Assembly (NCBI GenBank): GCA_019750135.1
Contig: JAIEOV010000020.1
Span: 1-49,121, forward strand
Origin: Reyranella sp.
GTDB taxonomy: Bacteria; Pseudomonadota; Alphaproteobacteria; Reyranellales; Reyranellaceae
Direction of reading: 5' to 3'
Length of the DNA stretch: 49,121 nt
The position numbers and the translations under genes are program-made. The notes beneath the pieces were generated by a model. That model saw only the letters and a list, made by a program, of their open reading frames with translations, ran no database searches and was not told the origin of the DNA. Shown piece by piece: positions 46,356 to 49,121 of this stretch; positions within the stretch are counted from its first letter, which is position 1; every line of letters starts with the position of its first letter.

Positions 46356-46375
46356 TGGCGAGGGAACCGGGCAGC

Positions 46376-47710
46376 ATGTTGAACAAAGCCGACAACGAGC
46401 TCCTGACGCAGAGCGGCCCGACGACGCCGATGGGCGAGCTGTTGCGCCGTTTCTGGATGCCCGCCCTTCTGAGCGAGGAACTGCCCGAGCGCGACGGGCC
46501 ACCGAAGAAGATCAGGATCCTGGGCGAAGACCTGCTGGCCTTCCGCAGTACCGATGGTCGCGTCGGCATCGTCGAGCCGCACTGCCCGCATCGCGGCGCC
46601 AATCTCTATTACGGCCGCAACGAGGAGTGCGGCATCCGCTGCGCCTACCACGGCTGGAAGTTCGACGTCGACGGCAACTGCGTCGACCTGCCGACCTCGC
46701 CGCCGGAATCGACCTACAAGGACACGATCAAGCTGCTCGCCTACCCGACGCGCGAATGGGGCGACATGATCTGGGTCTACATGGGCCCGCGCGAAAGGAT
46801 GCCGGAGTTGCCGCAACTCGAGTTGGGCCTGGTGCCGGCGTCCAGCCGCTACGTTTCCAAGAAGTGGCAGGACTGCAACTGGGTGCAGAGTGTCGAGGGC
46901 GCCCTCGATACCGCCCACTTCTCCTTCCTGCACGCCGTGCTCGCCAAGGATGACGTCGCGGCGCGTGCGGCACTGGCCAAGGCGGCGATCGCCGATCAGG
47001 CCGCGCCCGACGATCGCATCCGCTGGATACACAACGATCCGCGGCCCAAATTCACCATCCTCGGTCACGATGCCGGCCTGCTGATCGGCGCGGCGCGCAA
47101 GACCGACGGCGCCGATCTCTACTGGCGCATCTCGCAGTTCCTGATGCCCAACCACGCCTACACGCCCACCGCCTTCCCCGGCGAGATCTATTACGGCCAG
47201 TGCTGGGTGCCCGTCGACGACGGGTCGTGCTGGATCTACACCTACTGCTGGCAACCCGATCGGCCGCTCAGCAACGCCGAGCGCGCCAAGTTCGACGGTG
47301 GCTTCAATGTGCATGCCGAGGTCGACGACGACTACATGCCGTTGCGCAATCCGCGCAACGACTACCTGATCGACCGCGGGATGCAGAAACACACGACCTT
47401 CACCGGCATCGAGGGCGTGAGCGAGCAGGATGCCGCCATCCAGGACAGCATGGGCCCCATCCAGGACCGCACCAGGGAGCATCTCGGCCCGACCGACGTC
47501 GGCGTCGTCGAGTTCCGCAAGCTTCTGATGGGCAGCGCCCGGTCGCTCCAGGCGGGCATCGAACCCAAGGCAGCGGCCTCCGCCGGCCGCTATGCCGTAC
47601 GGGCCGGCGGCGCGGTCGCCGCGCCGGCGAAGAACCTCGAGATCGTGATGACCGAGCGCTTCGGCCATGCGCGGGGTTACATCGGGCAGCAATACGGGTT
47701 GGGCGACTGA
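46376..47710 (+). CDS. Rieske aromatic ring-hydroxylating oxygenase, phthalate 4,5-dioxygenase-like (copy 1)
   Basis: A 444-residue oxygenase subunit. The Rieske [2Fe-2S] domain has CPH at 70-72 and CAYH at 89-92 (C-x-H ... C-x2-H). The catalytic domain shows the mononuclear-iron motif EGALDTAHFSFLH (Asp with two His). N-terminal LTQSGPTTPMGELLRRFWMPAL and GEDLLAFRSTDGR fit the phthalate 4,5-dioxygenase/Pht3-like group. Electrons would come from a reductase not present here. Start ATG 46376; GTG at 46355 is an in-frame alternative. Its stop overlaps the ATG of copy 2. Shares a 401-bp identical block with copy 2. Confidence 0.92.
   Translation: MLNKADNELLTQSGPTTPMGELLRRFWMPALLSEELPERDGPPKKIRILGEDLLAFRSTDGRVGIVEPHCPHRGANLYYGRNEECGIRCAYHGWKFDVDGNCVDLPTSPPESTYKDTIKLLAYPTREWGDMIWVYMGPRERMPELPQLELGLVPASSRYVSKKWQDCNWVQSVEGALDTAHFSFLHAVLAKDDVAARAALAKAAIADQAAPDDRIRWIHNDPRPKFTILGHDAGLLIGAARKTDGADLYWRISQFLMPNHAYTPTAFPGEIYYGQCWVPVDDGSCWIYTYCWQPDRPLSNAERAKFDGGFNVHAEVDDDYMPLRNPRNDYLIDRGMQKHTTFTGIEGVSEQDAAIQDSMGPIQDRTREHLGPTDVGVVEFRKLLMGSARSLQAGIEPKAAASAGRYAVRAGGAVAAPAKNLEIVMTERFGHARGYIGQQYGLGD
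46439..46872 (+). repeat. Rieske gene-conversion block, copy 1
   Basis: Bases 46439-46839 are identical to 47773-48173 (401 bp), and up to 46872 there is only one mismatch (46840 g versus 48174 c). Differences resume at 46873 and are frequent on both sides. The block covers the Rieske domain. Confidence 0.95.
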
Positions 47711-49047
47711 TGCTGAGCAAGACCGACAACGAATTCCTCACGCGCAGCGGTGCCGGCACGCCGATGGGCGACCTGTTGCGCCGTTTCTGGATGCCCGCCC
47801 TTCTGAGCGAGGAACTGCCCGAGCGCGACGGGCCACCGAAGAAGATCAGGATCCTGGGCGAAGACCTGCTGGCCTTCCGCAGTACCGATGGTCGCGTCGG
47901 CATCGTCGAGCCGCACTGCCCGCATCGCGGCGCCAATCTCTATTACGGCCGCAACGAGGAGTGCGGCATCCGCTGCGCCTACCACGGCTGGAAGTTCGAC
48001 GTCGACGGCAACTGCGTCGACCTGCCGACCTCGCCGCCGGAATCGACCTACAAGGACACGATCAAGCTGCTCGCCTACCCGACGCGCGAATGGGGCGACA
48101 TGATCTGGGTCTACATGGGCCCGCGCGAAAGGATGCCGGAGTTGCCGCAACTCGAGTTGGGCCTGGTGCCGGCCTCCAGCCGCTACGTTTCCAAGAAGTG
48201 GCAGGATTGCAATTGGGTTCAAAGCCTCGAGGGCGCGATCGACACTGCCCATTTCTCCTTCCTGCACAAGATCCCGGGGCAAGACGAGAAGACCAAGCTC
48301 GAGATCTTCCGCAGCACGTCAGCCATCGGTGCCGGCCAGGAACTGGCGGATCGCATCCGCTGGGTGATGGACGACCCGAGGCCGAGATTCGCAATCGCGG
48401 GCCACGATACCGGGCTGGTCATCGGCGCAGCGCGCAAGACCGACTCGGCCGACAAGTACTGGCGCATTTCCCAGTTCCTGATGCCGAACCACGCGCTGGT
48501 CCCGGTCGCCTTCCCGGGCGACGTCTATCACGGCCAGTGCTGGGTGCCGGTCGACGACGTCAACTGCTGGATATACACCTACAGCTGGCTGCCCGACCGG
48601 CCGTTCACCAACTCCGAACGCGAGAAGTACGCCAAGGGGCTCAGCCTGCACGCCGAGGTCGACTCCCACTACGTGCCCCTCCGCAACATCCGCAACGACT
48701 ACATGCTCGACCGTGCGAAGCAGAAGACGGAGAGCTTCACCGGCATCATGGGCGTGAGCGAGCAGGACGCCGCCATCCAGGACAGCCAGGGTCCGATCCA
48801 GGACCGCACCCGCGAGCATCTTGGGCCGACCGACATCGGCATCGTCGAGTTCCGCAAGCTCGTCATGGGCGCGGCGCGTGCCCTGCAGCAGGGCGATGAG
48901 CCGAAATCGACACGCGCTGCGAAGAAATATGCCGTGCGTTCAGGCGGTTGGATCGCCGATCCGGGCAAGGAGCTTGCTGCCGTCATGACCGAGCGTTTCG
49001 GTCATCGGCACGGCTATGTCGGAAACGAGTACGGCCTGGGAGATTAG
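47710..49047 (+). CDS. Rieske aromatic ring-hydroxylating oxygenase, phthalate 4,5-dioxygenase-like (copy 2)
   Basis: A 445-residue paralogue of the upstream gene. It has the same Rieske motif (CPH ... CAYH) and iron motif EGAIDTAHFSFLH, and the same overall order. The first 21 residues and all of the catalytic domain after about residue 165 differ clearly from copy 1, for example HKIPGQDEKTKLEIFRSTSA against HAVLAKDDVAARAALAKAA, which suggests a different substrate or a heteromeric partner. ATG overlaps the stop of copy 1 (TGATG), so the two are translationally coupled. Confidence 0.92.
   Translation: MLSKTDNEFLTRSGAGTPMGDLLRRFWMPALLSEELPERDGPPKKIRILGEDLLAFRSTDGRVGIVEPHCPHRGANLYYGRNEECGIRCAYHGWKFDVDGNCVDLPTSPPESTYKDTIKLLAYPTREWGDMIWVYMGPRERMPELPQLELGLVPASSRYVSKKWQDCNWVQSLEGAIDTAHFSFLHKIPGQDEKTKLEIFRSTSAIGAGQELADRIRWVMDDPRPRFAIAGHDTGLVIGAARKTDSADKYWRISQFLMPNHALVPVAFPGDVYHGQCWVPVDDVNCWIYTYSWLPDRPFTNSEREKYAKGLSLHAEVDSHYVPLRNIRNDYMLDRAKQKTESFTGIMGVSEQDAAIQDSQGPIQDRTREHLGPTDIGIVEFRKLVMGAARALQQGDEPKSTRAAKKYAVRSGGWIADPGKELAAVMTERFGHRHGYVGNEYGLGD
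47773..48206 (+). repeat. Rieske gene-conversion block, copy 2
   Basis: Partner of the block at 46439-46872: offset 1334 bases, 401 bp identical, then one mismatch before divergence resumes at 48207. Confidence 0.95.
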
Positions 49048-49121
49048 TTAGACCGGCTGCACGCTCTGCTCTATCGTTCCCGGCAAAGTTCGAGACCTCG
49101 GGGAGACTTCACAGTGACCGT

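Noticed and set aside
46352..47692. Minus-strand open frame of 446 codons over the first Rieske gene
   Set aside because: Antisense shadow; part of it is repeated under the second Rieske gene only because the plus-strand DNA is identical.
49114..49121. GTG with ggggag upstream at the window end, perhaps the start of another gene
   Set aside because: Only eight bases are visible, so it cannot be supported as a coding region.

Overview
The window is about 49 kb of high-GC DNA with dense, short-spaced genes. Everything fits a free-living, metabolically versatile alphaproteobacterium, probably of the Rhodospirillales/Hyphomicrobiales type; a Reyranella- or Bradyrhizobium-like genome is my inference from style and not proven. 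Housekeeping genes (rplM-rpsI, ilvC, a DegP-type protease, a two-component system) sit among many catabolic and transport genes. I see no tRNA, rRNA, CRISPR array, prophage or insertion sequence.

Layout. 1-7.8 kb: the tail of an FAD monooxygenase, a luciferase-like (LLM) flavin oxidoreductase, and a divergent five-gene peptide/nickel-type ABC importer (binding protein, two permeases, two ATPases). 7.8-12.3 kb: two unusual exported proteins, the second with a nidogen-like domain, three Calx-beta domains and four 113-115-residue repeats. 12.2-14.1 kb: a minus-strand operon (VOC protein, nitronate monooxygenase, PPOX-fold protein). 14.1-19.8 kb: a small membrane protein, then a LacI-type regulator with a tartrate/malate-type dehydrogenase, divergent from an orphan binding protein plus alpha/beta hydrolase, with two LacI-family operator matches between them, and a gamma carbonic anhydrase. 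20-23 kb: ribosomal proteins L13/S9 and a plant-like ketol-acid reductoisomerase.

23-28 kb: thioesterase, crotonase, a frameshifted LprI-like gene, a MarR-MFS pair with a clear palindromic operator, and a class II aldolase-like protein. 28.2-33.4 kb: an NtaA/DszA-type monooxygenase followed directly by a complete spermidine/putrescine-type ABC importer, which suggests uptake and oxidation of one compound. 33.4-37.2 kb: nested palindromic repeats, an old-yellow-enzyme homologue divergent from a CoA-binding protein, a scar of two decayed convergent genes, and a third LLM enzyme. 37.4-41.2 kb: DegP/HtrA divergent from an OmpR-type regulator and histidine kinase. 41.2-49.1 kb: lactonase-like propeller, a Crp/Fnr regulator, a membrane protein with an internally duplicated two-helix module, an O-acetylhomoserine sulfhydrylase-type enzyme, and two tandem Rieske oxygenases sharing a 401-bp identical block.

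Four loci carry one family of nested palindromes (arms of 23 and 31 bp), and two carry another interspersed repeat. Many genes are translationally coupled through ATGA overlaps. I do not find a convincing new multi-gene system. The most unusual items are the duplicated membrane module at 43.8-45.0 kb, the nidogen/Calx-beta repeat protein, the Rieske gene conversion, and the repeat family.
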